Source of the DNA: Peptostreptococcus russellii
GTDB lineage: Bacteria > Bacillota > Clostridia > Peptostreptococcales > Peptostreptococcaceae
Reading direction: 5' to 3'
Assembly (NCBI RefSeq): GCF_900110295.1
Contig: NZ_FODF01000002.1
Coordinates: 1 to 64,000, forward strand
DNA length: 64,000 nt
Shown one piece after another: positions 54,689 to 63,626 of this stretch. Position 1 is the stretch's first letter. Every line of letters starts with the position of its first letter. Both the position numbers and the translations under genes were made by a program. Under the pieces are notes generated by a model. That model did not search any database. It had not been told where the DNA came from and saw nothing but the letters and a program-made list of their open reading frames with translations.

Positions 54689-55276
54689 CTATTTATTTTC
54701 TTCATTTAACAATTCATCAGTAATGTCTGAATCGTCATCATTATCTTTTTTTGTTTCCTTTTTATTTTCCAAAGTCTTTTTTACTTCATCAAATGAATTC
54801 GTTAATATCTCTTTTAACATATCCATTTTTTCTGGAGTCATGACACCAAATTCAACTTGATCATCGCTATTTTCGTCTGCTATCTTAACTGTGCAATTTG
54901 TAAGAACAGCCGCTGAAAGACCAAGAACAGTAGGTATAGGAAGTGTTGCAATACCTAAGATGCCTACGCCTAAAGGAAGATTCAATATTGTTCTTTCTTC
55001 ACTATCTACAATTAATCTTACTCTTTTAGCCGTTTTTAGAAGTTCTATTGTCTGACGTCTTAACTTTTCTGTCTCTGCTGTAAACTTTGTGCCTATATTA
55101 TCTAGACCGTCCTTTTTTATAGCAGATATACTAAACTTTTTATCTCCATCTAAAAGAATAATTGCATCTAATACATTTCCATCTGTCTTAATAAGCGCTT
55201 CTTTTGCATCTTTATAGGATACATTTGGAAGTCTTTCCATTACATCATCTACCATTTCAATAGTTATCTGTGTCAT
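54689..55276 (-). CDS. UBA-like plus DUF4342 domain protein
   Basis: 195 aa. The N-terminal ~45 residues form a UBA-like helix bundle (VMERLPNVSYKDAKEALIKTDGNVLDAIILL), and residues ~75-135 a DUF4342 part that includes two short hydrophobic stretches (GVGILGIATLPIPTVLGLSAAVL). The C-terminus is acidic. The family is associated with ribosome or EF-Tu-type contexts but has no defined role. It lies between recO and glyQ in the operon. Confidence 0.75.
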   Translation of the reverse strand: MTQITIEMVDDVMERLPNVSYKDAKEALIKTDGNVLDAIILLDGDKKFSISAIKKDGLDNIGTKFTAETEKLRRQTIELLKTAKRVRLIVDSEERTILNLPLGVGILGIATLPIPTVLGLSAAVLTNCTVKIADENSDDQVEFGVMTPEKMDMLKEILTNSFDEVKKTLENKKETKKDNDDDSDITDELLNEENK

Positions 55277-55296
55277 AATATTTCCTCCCTCATATT

Positions 55297-56046
55297 TTAT
55301 ATTTTTATGCTATCCAACATTTCCAAAGATTTAAAATCAACTTTCTCAAAATAATTAATAAGGTACTTTTTCAAAATATAAAAAAGTTCATTAACTAAAA
55401 TCTTTGAAACTTTAGCCTTAGTACATACTATTATATCATTATTTTGCAAGTATTGCATAAGTGATATAGTAGTTTGATCTATTTTTATATAAAATTTTTC
55501 ATCTCTAGCACACTTGTCGCATATTATACCACCTTCTTCGATGGAAAATACTGCATAGTCATACCCTGTGGCGCCACATGATACGCATTTACCTACCTGT
55601 GGAGTATATCCCATAAATGATATAAACTTCATAAGAAATATATCTAATAAATACAGCTTATCTTCATATCCTTCTGAATACAAAAATAAAGTCTGAACTA
55701 GTAGTTCAAACAACTTATTATTCGTTTGCCCCTCATCTACATTCATCTCTACCAGTTTTGTTATAAATGATGCATGAGAAAAGCTTTCAAAATCCGCTGA
55801 TATGTTATAAAAGCTTTTAATACTTTCACTTTGATATATAGTAAAAAGATTTCTCTGCTTATTTAGTATATAATTATTATATGAGAATATCTGAGAAGTC
55901 GGAAGATGTCTGCTCTTAGATTTACGAGCTCCTCTTGCAATTGCAGATACTCGACCATACATTCTAGTAAAAATAGTAAGTATTAAGTCATTATCATTAT
56001 ATTTTATGCTTTTTAATACAATTCCCTGCGTACTTAATGTCGCCAT
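55297..56046 (-). CDS. recO: DNA repair protein RecO
   Basis: 249 aa. RecO loads RecA onto SSB-coated DNA with RecR in the RecFOR pathway. The OB-fold N-terminus (TQGIVLKSIKYNDNDLILTIFTRMYGRVSAIARGARKSKSR) and the zinc-type Cys cluster (GKCVSCG.. GIICDKCA) are characteristic. Start GGGTGGTTGT before ATG. It follows mgtE after a terminator, and the DUF4342 gene follows 20 nt later. Confidence 0.95.
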   Translation of the reverse strand: MATLSTQGIVLKSIKYNDNDLILTIFTRMYGRVSAIARGARKSKSRHLPTSQIFSYNNYILNKQRNLFTIYQSESIKSFYNISADFESFSHASFITKLVEMNVDEGQTNNKLFELLVQTLFLYSEGYEDKLYLLDIFLMKFISFMGYTPQVGKCVSCGATGYDYAVFSIEEGGIICDKCARDEKFYIKIDQTTISLMQYLQNNDIIVCTKAKVSKILVNELFYILKKYLINYFEKVDFKSLEMLDSIKI

Positions 56047-56223
56047 ACAACCACCCTAACCAATTCTTTATATTTACTATTATTTAAAATTATCGCATAT
56101 ATATATTATACACCTAAAATACAATATGTATACTAGATACTAAAATTTATTTCACTTTTTTAAAAATAGTTCTTCTTTTAAAATAGTATTTTGCAGAATC
56201 AACTTTATTTTTAGTATTAAAAA

Positions 56224-56244
56224 CCCCCTTCATTGTGAAGGGGG
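56224..56244 (-). terminator. mgtE terminator
   Basis: CCCCCTTC, ATTGT, GAAGGGGG then TTTTTAAT on the minus strand. Confidence 0.9.
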
Positions 56245-56253
56245 AAATAATTT

Positions 56254-57627
56254 TTATAATAATGCGGATATTAATGCAAAATACACTAATATACCAATTA
56301 TATCCATTATCACCGCAACTATAAGTGATGATATAACCGACGGATCCAAGTCCATCTTTTCAAGCATCATTGGTAGCAAAGTACCAAGAGTCGCTCCAAG
56401 AATCATATTTATTAAAGTTGAAAGAGCAACAACAATTGTTATAGTAGGATTCTTTACAAATATTGTAAGAATAATGCTCACAATAATAGCTATTACAACT
56501 CCATTTATAAAGCTGCTTATTACCTCTTTATAGACTGTTGCAGAATCTACATCCTTATCCTTGTTAGTTAAATTAATTATTGTTACTGCAGAAGATTGGG
56601 AACCTACATTTCCACCCATTGCTATTACAAGAGGTGTAAAGAATAAAAGTTCCATTGCACTACTTCCTATTAAAAACTTCAGTTTCGTAAATATAAGAAC
56701 TGAAATAAAAGAAAGTACTACTGTAAGTATTAACCACGCTACTCTACCTCTAACGCATGATCTTACTTGTTCAAATAAAGTAGATTTTTCATTTTCTGCT
56801 ACATCTCTTTCATGCTCACTGCTTCCAGCAAACTTATACATATCTTCTGTAGCTTCCTCTTCCATAACATCCAGTATATCATCAACTGTAATTATACCTT
56901 TAAGGATACCCTCACTGTCTACAACTGGCACAGCTACAAGATTATACTTTGAAACCACTTTTACAGCTTCTTCTCTATCTTCACTATCTCTAACAGACTT
57001 TACATTTTCAATCATTATATCTTCAACAAGATCTGTTTCTTTGGATACAAATAAATCTCTTAAAGATAAAACGCCCACTAGCTTCTGTGAATTATCTACT
57101 ACATATATATAATAGATAGAATCTGCTTCTGTCGCCTCTTTTCTTATTGTATTTATTGCTTCCATAACATTTAGATTCTTGTTTACTGTTACATATCCCT
57201 TTTTCATGGTTGAACCTGATGTATCATCCAAATATGCAAGCAGTTCTCTTAATTCATCTTCATCTTCCTTGCTGACCGCATCAAGAATTTTTTCTCTTTC
57301 TTCTTCGTCAAGGTCGCGAAGTATATCAGATAAATCACCAAGAGACATTTCATCAAATACACTTCTGATATGTTCTTTATCCATACCTGAAATAATACTT
57401 ATAAAAAATTCCGCCTCGCATTCTTCAAGAATTGCTGCTGCCGTATCTAGAGGTAGTATTTCAAACAGTTTTATTCTATCTGTTTCATCTAGCTCTAAAA
57501 GAATATCATATATATCCATATTATGATATTCTTCAAGCATCTCTCTCAATTCTATAAGTTTGTTCGCATCCATCATCTCTTTAACTTCATCGTACAACTC
57601 TCGCGACGAGTCCTGTTTTTTGTCCAT
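56254..57627 (-). CDS. mgtE: Magnesium transporter MgtE
   Basis: 457 aa. The N-domain (~1-140), two CBS domains (~140-265: VNKNLNVMEAINTIRKEA.. and VSKYNLVAVPVVDSEGILKGIITVDDILDV) and five C-terminal membrane helices ending in the Mg-selectivity region PLVIAMGGNVGSQSS are visible. It imports Mg2+ and is gated by cytosolic Mg2+ on the CBS/N domains. The ATG at 57627 follows AAAGGTGGTTATA; a GTG nine nt upstream overlaps the ribosome site. Second after era in the operon. No M-box riboswitch fits in the 55-nt gap. Confidence 0.95.
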   Translation of the reverse strand: MDKKQDSSRELYDEVKEMMDANKLIELREMLEEYHNMDIYDILLELDETDRIKLFEILPLDTAAAILEECEAEFFISIISGMDKEHIRSVFDEMSLGDLSDILRDLDEEEREKILDAVSKEDEDELRELLAYLDDTSGSTMKKGYVTVNKNLNVMEAINTIRKEATEADSIYYIYVVDNSQKLVGVLSLRDLFVSKETDLVEDIMIENVKSVRDSEDREEAVKVVSKYNLVAVPVVDSEGILKGIITVDDILDVMEEEATEDMYKFAGSSEHERDVAENEKSTLFEQVRSCVRGRVAWLILTVVLSFISVLIFTKLKFLIGSSAMELLFFTPLVIAMGGNVGSQSSAVTIINLTNKDKDVDSATVYKEVISSFINGVVIAIIVSIILTIFVKNPTITIVVALSTLINMILGATLGTLLPMMLEKMDLDPSVISSLIVAVIMDIIGILVYFALISALL

Positions 57628-57682
57628 TATAACCACCTTTAATTTACATTAATAATTTATTGAAAATTTTCCCTTTTAGGAA

Positions 57683-58585
57683 TTAATCTCTATTTTCATT
57701 TAATCCAAAATCATTTATATAATTAGGTAAATTTCTCCAGTTTTCTTTTACCTTTACCCAAAGCTGAAGGTTAACTTGAGAGCCTAAAAGAAATTCTATT
57801 TCTTCTCTAGCTGATTTTCCAACACCTTTAAGTTTTCTTCCACCTTTTCCTATTATTATACCCTTATGTGAATCTCTTTCACAGTATATAACAGCTGAGA
57901 TATCTATCATATCTCTATCTTTTCTTTTTTTCATCTTTTCAATGCTTACTGCTACACCATGAGGTACTTCATCATTTGTATACAATAAGATTTTTTCTCT
58001 TATAAGCTCTGAAACAAGTATTCTTTCAGGCTGATCTGTAATCATATTGTCTGGGAAATACTTAGGTCCTTCTGATAGCTTGCTCTTTATTACAGAAACA
58101 AGTTCATCAATATTTGATCCTTTTAATGCTGAAGTCGGTATAATTTCTTCAAATACCCCTTGTTCATCATACATCTGAATCAATTCAAAAAGTTCTTCCT
58201 TATTTTCCAGTTTGTCAATCTTATTTATTACAAGAAAAACTGGCGTTTTTGTTTTTCTTAATTCCTCTATTATCATAGAGTCACCTTTACCTATTTTTTT
58301 GGAATCATCTACAACAAAAATTATACAATCAACATTTCTAAATGCATCTTCTGCAGATTTAACCATCATTTCTCCGAGTTTATTCTTAGGTTTGTGAATA
58401 CCCGGTGTATCAAGAAATACTATCTGTGCTTCTTCATCAGTATATACTGCCTGTATTGTATTTCTTGTAGTTTGTGGTTTGTCGCTCATTATCGCGATCT
58501 TTTCTCCCACTATGTTGTTCATAAGCGTAGATTTACCAACATTAGGTCTTCCTATTATGCTCACGAATCCTGATTTATATGACAT
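57683..58585 (-). CDS. era: GTPase Era
   Basis: 300 aa. The G1 loop GRPNVGKST is followed by the G2-G4 motifs (DTPGIHKPK, NKIDKLE) and a C-terminal KH RNA-binding domain (IIGKGGRKLKGVG). Era assembles the 30S subunit by binding the 3' end of 16S rRNA. Start GTAAGGAGAAAAAT before ATG. Adjacent to ybeY and dgkA, the usual bacterial grouping. Confidence 0.97.
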   Translation of the reverse strand: MSYKSGFVSIIGRPNVGKSTLMNNIVGEKIAIMSDKPQTTRNTIQAVYTDEEAQIVFLDTPGIHKPKNKLGEMMVKSAEDAFRNVDCIIFVVDDSKKIGKGDSMIIEELRKTKTPVFLVINKIDKLENKEELFELIQMYDEQGVFEEIIPTSALKGSNIDELVSVIKSKLSEGPKYFPDNMITDQPERILVSELIREKILLYTNDEVPHGVAVSIEKMKKRKDRDMIDISAVIYCERDSHKGIIIGKGGRKLKGVGKSAREEIEFLLGSQVNLQLWVKVKENWRNLPNYINDFGLNENRD

Positions 58586-58671
58586 ATTTTTCTCCTTACT
58601 TTAAATTATATCTAAATTTAACCGTAGTATATTATACCACATTTTGCAATATTATAAAATAGCGCTATTTA

Positions 58672-59409
58672 TTAATAAAATAGTCCTAGCTGGAATATTA
58701 CAATTGCTATAAGAGTTCCCAGTATAGCACCAGCCATCGCCTCCCAGAAAGTATGTATCTTACCTTCAATTCTACTTTGTGCAACTAAAAATGCCATTAA
58801 ATAGGCAAGGGAAGATGCCTCGACTCTTTCTGTCATCAGTGTTATAGATGTTGCAAGTGCAAAGGCAAGTGCAGCATGTCCACTCGGCATTCCACCACGC
58901 AAAGGTGTCCCAGTAAAAGTTACTGCCTTAACTACAACTACAGCTATTAAAACTATTACTATACATATTAATGTAATATGTAGTTCTGACTCTCTAATCC
59001 TATATACCAAATTTCCTGTAAGGGCTGTAAGCTTATTGTAAAATAGTATATATGCAACTACAATAGCATATAGCGACGCCACTAAGACCGCTCCTGCTGC
59101 AACGTCCTTAGCTATCTTTGCCAGTGGATGTATCTCGCTTGTAGCAAGGTCTACTGTCTTTTCAATTGCTGTGTTAAACATCTCAGAAATTACAACAAGA
59201 GTAATAGCACCCAAAAGAAGAACGAATTCTATCTTTGAAAAATTAAAAAAAAGACTGGCAATAAGCACTATGAACGAAGCAAGATAGTGCACTTTCATAT
59301 TTCTTTCACTTTTGAAGGTATACATTACCCCCTCTATTGCGGCATTTACAGATTTAACAAAACTCTGTTTTTTCTTTTTTTTCTTTTTTCTGTCAGCTCT
59401 TTTAGCCAT
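58672..59409 (-). CDS. Diacylglycerol/undecaprenol kinase fused to PAP2 phosphatase
   Basis: 245 aa. Residues ~15-130 are DgkA-like (three membrane helices, EMFNTAIEKTVDL). Residues ~150-245 are a PAP2-type phosphatase with GMPSGHAALAFA and SRIEGKIHTFWEA, where the usual H(x3)D His-Asp pair is partly altered (TFWEA). It may phosphorylate undecaprenol and dephosphorylate lipid phosphates at one site. The ATG at 59409 abuts the ybeY stop codon. The N-terminus is very Lys-rich (KKKKKKKQ). Confidence 0.88.
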   Translation of the reverse strand: MAKRADRKKKKKKKQSFVKSVNAAIEGVMYTFKSERNMKVHYLASFIVLIASLFFNFSKIEFVLLLGAITLVVISEMFNTAIEKTVDLATSEIHPLAKIAKDVAAGAVLVASLYAIVVAYILFYNKLTALTGNLVYRIRESELHITLICIVIVLIAVVVVKAVTFTGTPLRGGMPSGHAALAFALATSITLMTERVEASSLAYLMAFLVAQSRIEGKIHTFWEAMAGAILGTLIAIVIFQLGLFY

Positions 59410-59874
59410 TTATTTATCCCTCGTAATTGAAAGTTTGCCAAGAACAGCTTCTTCTCTAGCATGCATATCTTTTGCTTCGTCCTCTTCCATATGATCATAT
59501 CCAAGAAGATGAAACATACTGTGACATACTAAGAAACAGATTTCTCTTTCTAGACTATGCCCATATTCATCTGCCTGTTCACTTGCCCTTTCTATTGATA
59601 TAACTATATCTCCTAGTGATTCTTCCTCATATTCTATATCAAAATCATCTTCTGTCATCATAGGAAAAGATAGTACATCTGTAACCTTGTCTATCCCTCT
59701 GAAGTTATTGTTGAGCTTTTTTATCTCATTGTTCGTTACAAAAGATAAGCTTACCTCATAGTCATCTGAATAGCCTTCATAGTCAAGACATTCTTTTATT
59801 ACAGACTCTATATTATCCATTATTCCTTCTTCTAGTTTTTTAAATTCTTGCCTGTCATCAAAAATTATTTCCAT
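59410..59874 (-). CDS. ybeY: Endoribonuclease YbeY
   Basis: 154 aa. The zinc-binding motif HSMFHLLGYDH is intact (three His), with the conserved FRGIDKVTDVLSFPM region before it. YbeY processes 16S rRNA 3' ends and surveils 70S ribosomes, matching its Era neighbour. The ATG at 59874 follows AGAGGTGTTTTGG; the frame opens 18 nt earlier. Confidence 0.95.
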   Translation of the reverse strand: MEIIFDDRQEFKKLEEGIMDNIESVIKECLDYEGYSDDYEVSLSFVTNNEIKKLNNNFRGIDKVTDVLSFPMMTEDDFDIEYEEESLGDIVISIERASEQADEYGHSLEREICFLVCHSMFHLLGYDHMEEDEAKDMHAREEAVLGKLSITRDK

Positions 59875-59981
59875 CCAAAACACCTCTTTCATTTATTAAA
59901 AAACATATTCAATATCTTTAAAATCCTTTTTATATAAAAATGCTCTTTAATTAGTATATATACTTTTAACTCTTCTAATTT

Positions 59982-60992
59982 TTATTTTCTTCTACGTTTT
60001 TCATTTTCTGTTCTTTTATTTTTACTTGATTTATATTCTTCTTGTTTTTCATATTTTGCATATGCTTTTATTATTCTTTGCACAAGCTCATGTCTAACTA
60101 CGTCTTTTTCTGTAAGTTCCTTATAACCTATTCCCTTTACACCAGAAAGTATTTTTGTAGCCTGTATAAGACCACTTTTTCTATTGATAGGAAGGTCTAT
60201 CTGAGTAATATCTCCAGTTACTACAGCTTTTGAACCAAAACCTAGTCTTGTCAAAAACATCTTCATTTGTTCAGATGTAGTATTTTGTGCTTCATCAAGA
60301 ATGATAAAAGCATTATCCAAAGTTCTACCTCTCATAAATGCAAGTGGAGCCACCTCTATAGTACCTCTTTCAAGAAGTTTATTAAATTTGTCTGCACCGA
60401 ACATTTCAAATAAGGCATCATAAAGAGGTCTTAAATATGGATCTACCTTGTCCTTCATATCCCCAGGAAGAAATCCTAAAGACTCCCCTGCTTCAACTGC
60501 TGGTCTAGTAAGAACTATTCTAGATACCTCATCATTTCTAAATGCCTTTGCCGCCATAGCAACTGCAAGATAGGTTTTCCCTGTACCTGCTGGACCTATT
60601 CCAAAGGTAATATCGTTATTTTCAATTAGATTTACATATTCCTTTTGTCCTAAAGTCTTCGGTTGAACAGGATTACCTTTCTTTGTTATAGCAATTGTTG
60701 ATTCCAACTCTTTCATTTTTTCTTCATTGCCATCAAATAAAAGGTCAAGAGAGTATGTTATAGACTGTCTATCTAATTTTTTACCAGATTTTACCATTGA
60801 ATGAAGCTCATTCATAAGCTTCATTGCAAGGTCTACATTTTTTTCCTCACCTATAAGAACAATTTTACCCTCTCTTAAAAGAATATCTATTTTTAAATGT
60901 TTTTCTATTAGTTTTACATTCTCATCAAAATTACCAAATAATTCCCTTTCAAATTCTGCTTCATAAATTTGAAATTGTTTTTGTATTATCAA
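59982..60992 (-). CDS. PhoH-family ATPase
   Basis: 336 aa. The Walker A motif GPAGTGKTYLA (~residue 140), Walker B (FIILDEAQ) and the PhoH2 C-terminal region with RLGFGSKAVVTGDITQIDL are clear. N-terminal residues resemble a KH-like RNA-binding fold. The family often sits with YbeY and Era and is thought to act in RNA metabolism. The start is TTG at 60992, after AAGGAG by 8 nt; a GTG three codons upstream lies against the ribosome site. The C-terminus is basic (KNKRTENEKRRRK). Confidence 0.92.
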   Translation of the reverse strand: MIIQKQFQIYEAEFERELFGNFDENVKLIEKHLKIDILLREGKIVLIGEEKNVDLAMKLMNELHSMVKSGKKLDRQSITYSLDLLFDGNEEKMKELESTIAITKKGNPVQPKTLGQKEYVNLIENNDITFGIGPAGTGKTYLAVAMAAKAFRNDEVSRIVLTRPAVEAGESLGFLPGDMKDKVDPYLRPLYDALFEMFGADKFNKLLERGTIEVAPLAFMRGRTLDNAFIILDEAQNTTSEQMKMFLTRLGFGSKAVVTGDITQIDLPINRKSGLIQATKILSGVKGIGYKELTEKDVVRHELVQRIIKAYAKYEKQEEYKSSKNKRTENEKRRRK

Positions 60993-61243
60993 CTTATTCA
61001 CTCCTTATTTTTATTTATGAAATTTATACCTTAATAATAAAAGACTAACTTTTTAAGAAAAAGCTCCCTATCAATTAAATCTATGCTTATTTCTTTAAAA
61101 ATATCTCCCGCCTTATATTAAAATAATAAATTTTTTATCCTTTTATTTTTCTGTATATTAAACAATAACTATTTATTTGTTAATACATATATCCTATTTT
61201 ATTATATCATGAAAATTTTACACTTGCACTAGATTGCTAAATA

Positions 61244-61274
61244 AAAAGAGACAGTACACAAAATGTACTGCCTC
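61244..61274 (-). terminator. Terminator after hpf
   Basis: GAGACAGTACA and TGTACTGCCTC form an 11-bp stem (one wobble); the minus strand continues TTTTTATTTAGC. The stretch between hpf and this hairpin also contains a CTGTA/TACAG stem. The rest of the 60993-61339 gap is AT-rich with no gene. Confidence 0.75.
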
Positions 61275-61339
61275 CTCCGAAAGTACTGTATCCCTACAGC
61301 ATCTCTATATATGTAAACCCTCTAAGGTTTCAACATAAA

Positions 61340-61891
61340 TTATTCCTGCTCAATTAAACCGTAGCCACCATCGCCTCTTCTATATACCAAAGAAACTTCA
61401 AATGTATCTTGATCTTTAAATAAGAAGAAATCATGTCCTAAAAGATTCATCTGTAAAACAGCTTCCTCTGGACTCATTGGTTTAAGGTTAAATCTCTTCT
61501 TTCTTTCAAATACCAGACCATCTTCTTCAGGCACTGCTTCAACCTCTTCACTTAGAAGTTCTTCAAATTTATCAAATCTTATAGTTTCATTTCCTGTTTT
61601 TCTTGTCTTAAATTTATTCTTATACTTAACTATCTGTCTATTTAACTTGTCACAAACTAAGTCTATTGCTGAGTATAAATCTTCTTGAACTTCTTCAGCT
61701 CTTACTACATGACCGTTGATATTGTCCAGTGTTACCTCTACTTTCTGTTTAGTCTTCTTATTTGCACTAACTGTAACTCTTAACTCTGCGTCTGGATCTA
61801 GGAGCTTTTCCAATCTGCCGAATTTCTTATCGATGTATCCTGTGATACCATCTGTAAGCTTTATTTTTTTTCCAGATATTACGATCTTCAT
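61340..61891 (-). CDS. hpf: Ribosome hibernation promoting factor, long form
   Basis: 183 aa. The N-terminal S30AE domain (~1-100: MKIVISGKKIKLTDGITGYI.. VEVTLDNINGHVVRAEEVQEDLYSAID) is joined by a linker to a C-terminal dimerisation domain (~120-183: KRFNLKPMSPEEAVLQMNLLGHDFFLFKD). It dimerises 70S ribosomes into 100S in stationary phase. Start AAGGGAGAGG before ATG. Upstream sequence to 62197 is AT-rich. Confidence 0.96.
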   Translation of the reverse strand: MKIVISGKKIKLTDGITGYIDKKFGRLEKLLDPDAELRVTVSANKKTKQKVEVTLDNINGHVVRAEEVQEDLYSAIDLVCDKLNRQIVKYKNKFKTRKTGNETIRFDKFEELLSEEVEAVPEEDGLVFERKKRFNLKPMSPEEAVLQMNLLGHDFFLFKDQDTFEVSLVYRRGDGGYGLIEQE

Positions 61892-62197
61892 AAAAACCTC
61901 TCCCTTCAGTATCAGTATAATTTGTGATACTTTTATTCTTACATATACTATAATACTTTTTCAATATTATTAATAGTCTTTAAATTTTTCTTTTTTTATG
62001 TTAAAATGAAACTATACTATGAGTGTTTTATACCTTTAACTTCATTTCACTTATAGTTATTTTTTTTATTGTTTTCAAAGAATACCTTATATAAAGTAGA
62101 TTTGATATCACTTTAATATAGTAACCACTTTATATTCACAGAATAACTTTAATAGAATAATTTATCTATTTAAATATACACATATTTCATAAAAAAT
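61892..62197. other. AT-rich leader region of hpf
   Basis: Contains TTGAAA near 61960 and a GTATCA/TGATAC inverted repeat near 61908-61930 just before hpf; no gene seen. Confidence 0.4.
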
Positions 62198-62222
62198 AAA
62201 ACCCCCTTATTAAGGGAGTTTA
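62198..62222 (-). terminator. Terminator of the TDT-family gene
   Basis: AAACTCCCTTA and TAAGGGGGTTT on the minus strand (one mismatch), overlapping the stop codon, then TATTTTTTATG. Confidence 0.75.
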
Positions 62223-63359
62223 ATCTAACAAATCAGATATTTCATCTATATCGTCATCTTCAAATAAAGTTTTCGTTTGCCCAAAATCTGTTTTAACCTT
62301 AGTTAAATTGGATTTCTCTAACATACTATCCTTTTTAGAACCGTATTTTTTATTTCTAACTGCTAACATTTTTTCCTTTATTTTCTTTTCTCTAATTCTT
62401 TTCTCATTTATTGCCTTATCATGTAACTTCTTCTTATGTACCTCTGGATCTTCAAGAGTATTAATGAAATATGCTAATAACACTATCGAACAAACAACAA
62501 ATGCCAAGACATATTCAAAATAAAGTAAGGATTCTACAAAATAATTTCTCATCTTAACCATAGCTAGGTACTTATTAAAATACATAGATGAGTAAACAGA
62601 TATTACTATTGCTACTGTATAGCATGACCAACTTGGATAAAATCCCATAAATAAATGGATAAGCATATCTATAATAACTACTAATAATAAAATCTGAATA
62701 GCTATGAACATAGCCCACATAACTTTTGAAGATGCTGGTTCATTAATACTTACCATGGCAGGAACAATTATTCCTAAAGGCACACATATTAGAGAGAAAA
62801 TCGGCTTGGCTGCCTGAGTACTCCCCATAATTTTCAATCTTGCCAATACAAATGGCAGTATTAACAGAGAAACGAATACTGTAAACTTTAGTACCGATCT
62901 ACCAAAAACAATCATTCCAAAATCATTACATGTTATAGCTGCTATACCTATTCCAGAATAGACTAGAAACCAGCTTGAAAATACATACTTAATCTTGAAA
63001 TTAAGCACATATTTAATCGTAAATACAATTAATATAACTGTATGAAGTATAACACCTATAATCCATATATATATATTTGCTTTTCCAAGAAAGCCTTTCA
63101 TCCATACTGATATAAGCATAAGTGACATACTAAAACTTGAAAACATCGATAAACCTGCCGGAGACTTTATTCCTTTATAGAATCCCCTCGGACTTAAAAC
63201 AATCTTTAATATTGTTATAATCAAAAGCATCATTGATATTATCATGCATATATCACTTAATAGTGGAATAATATCCTTTAATATATTACCTAGTATAACC
63301 CAACCAAGAGCTAAAACGGTAACTGGTAGAGGTAGCCTAGAAGTCAAATTTTTCAACAC
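62220..63359 (-). CDS. TDT-family membrane transporter (SLAC1-like)
   Basis: 379 aa. About ten hydrophobic helices (residues ~10-320) and a basic, Lys-rich cytoplasmic tail of ~60 residues. The opening LPLPVTVLALGWVILGNILK and the mid-region match the tellurite-resistance/dicarboxylate transporter family, which moves anions such as sulfite, malate or chloride. The substrate here is unknown. The start is GTG at 63359 after AGAGGTGATAA; the TTG directly behind it is possible. Single gene. Confidence 0.8.
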   Translation of the reverse strand: MLKNLTSRLPLPVTVLALGWVILGNILKDIIPLLSDICMIISMMLLIITILKIVLSPRGFYKGIKSPAGLSMFSSFSMSLMLISVWMKGFLGKANIYIWIIGVILHTVILIVFTIKYVLNFKIKYVFSSWFLVYSGIGIAAITCNDFGMIVFGRSVLKFTVFVSLLILPFVLARLKIMGSTQAAKPIFSLICVPLGIIVPAMVSINEPASSKVMWAMFIAIQILLLVVIIDMLIHLFMGFYPSWSCYTVAIVISVYSSMYFNKYLAMVKMRNYFVESLLYFEYVLAFVVCSIVLLAYFINTLEDPEVHKKKLHDKAINEKRIREKKIKEKMLAVRNKKYGSKKDSMLEKSNLTKVKTDFGQTKTLFEDDDIDEISDLLD

Positions 63360-63532
63360 TTATCACCTCTTCTAAATAATTTAACAATTACAATTATATC
63401 ACAGAATAGAATTTTGTTGTAATATTTTTGTAAACTATTGCTAGGCGAATGTTTTCCTTTAACTTTTATATTAGATAATCTCAACTTTCTTTATATTTTT
63501 ATTAACTATATTTCCTTATTATCTATTTTCTA

Positions 63533-63561
63533 TTGACTATATCATGTAAAAGTTATATCTT
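63533..63561 (+). promoter_or_regulatory. Promoter of the HsmA-like gene
   Basis: TTGACT at 63533-63538, 17 nt, then TATCTT at 63556-63561. Confidence 0.55.
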
Positions 63562-63626
63562 AGATGTGTGTTTTTAAGTATTCTAAGTAATACTATATCT
63601 ACAATAAATTTAAAAGGAGGTATACG

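Noticed and set aside
57637-57682. M-box riboswitch before mgtE
   Set aside because: mgtE lies inside the era operon with only about 55 nt upstream, too little for an M-box.
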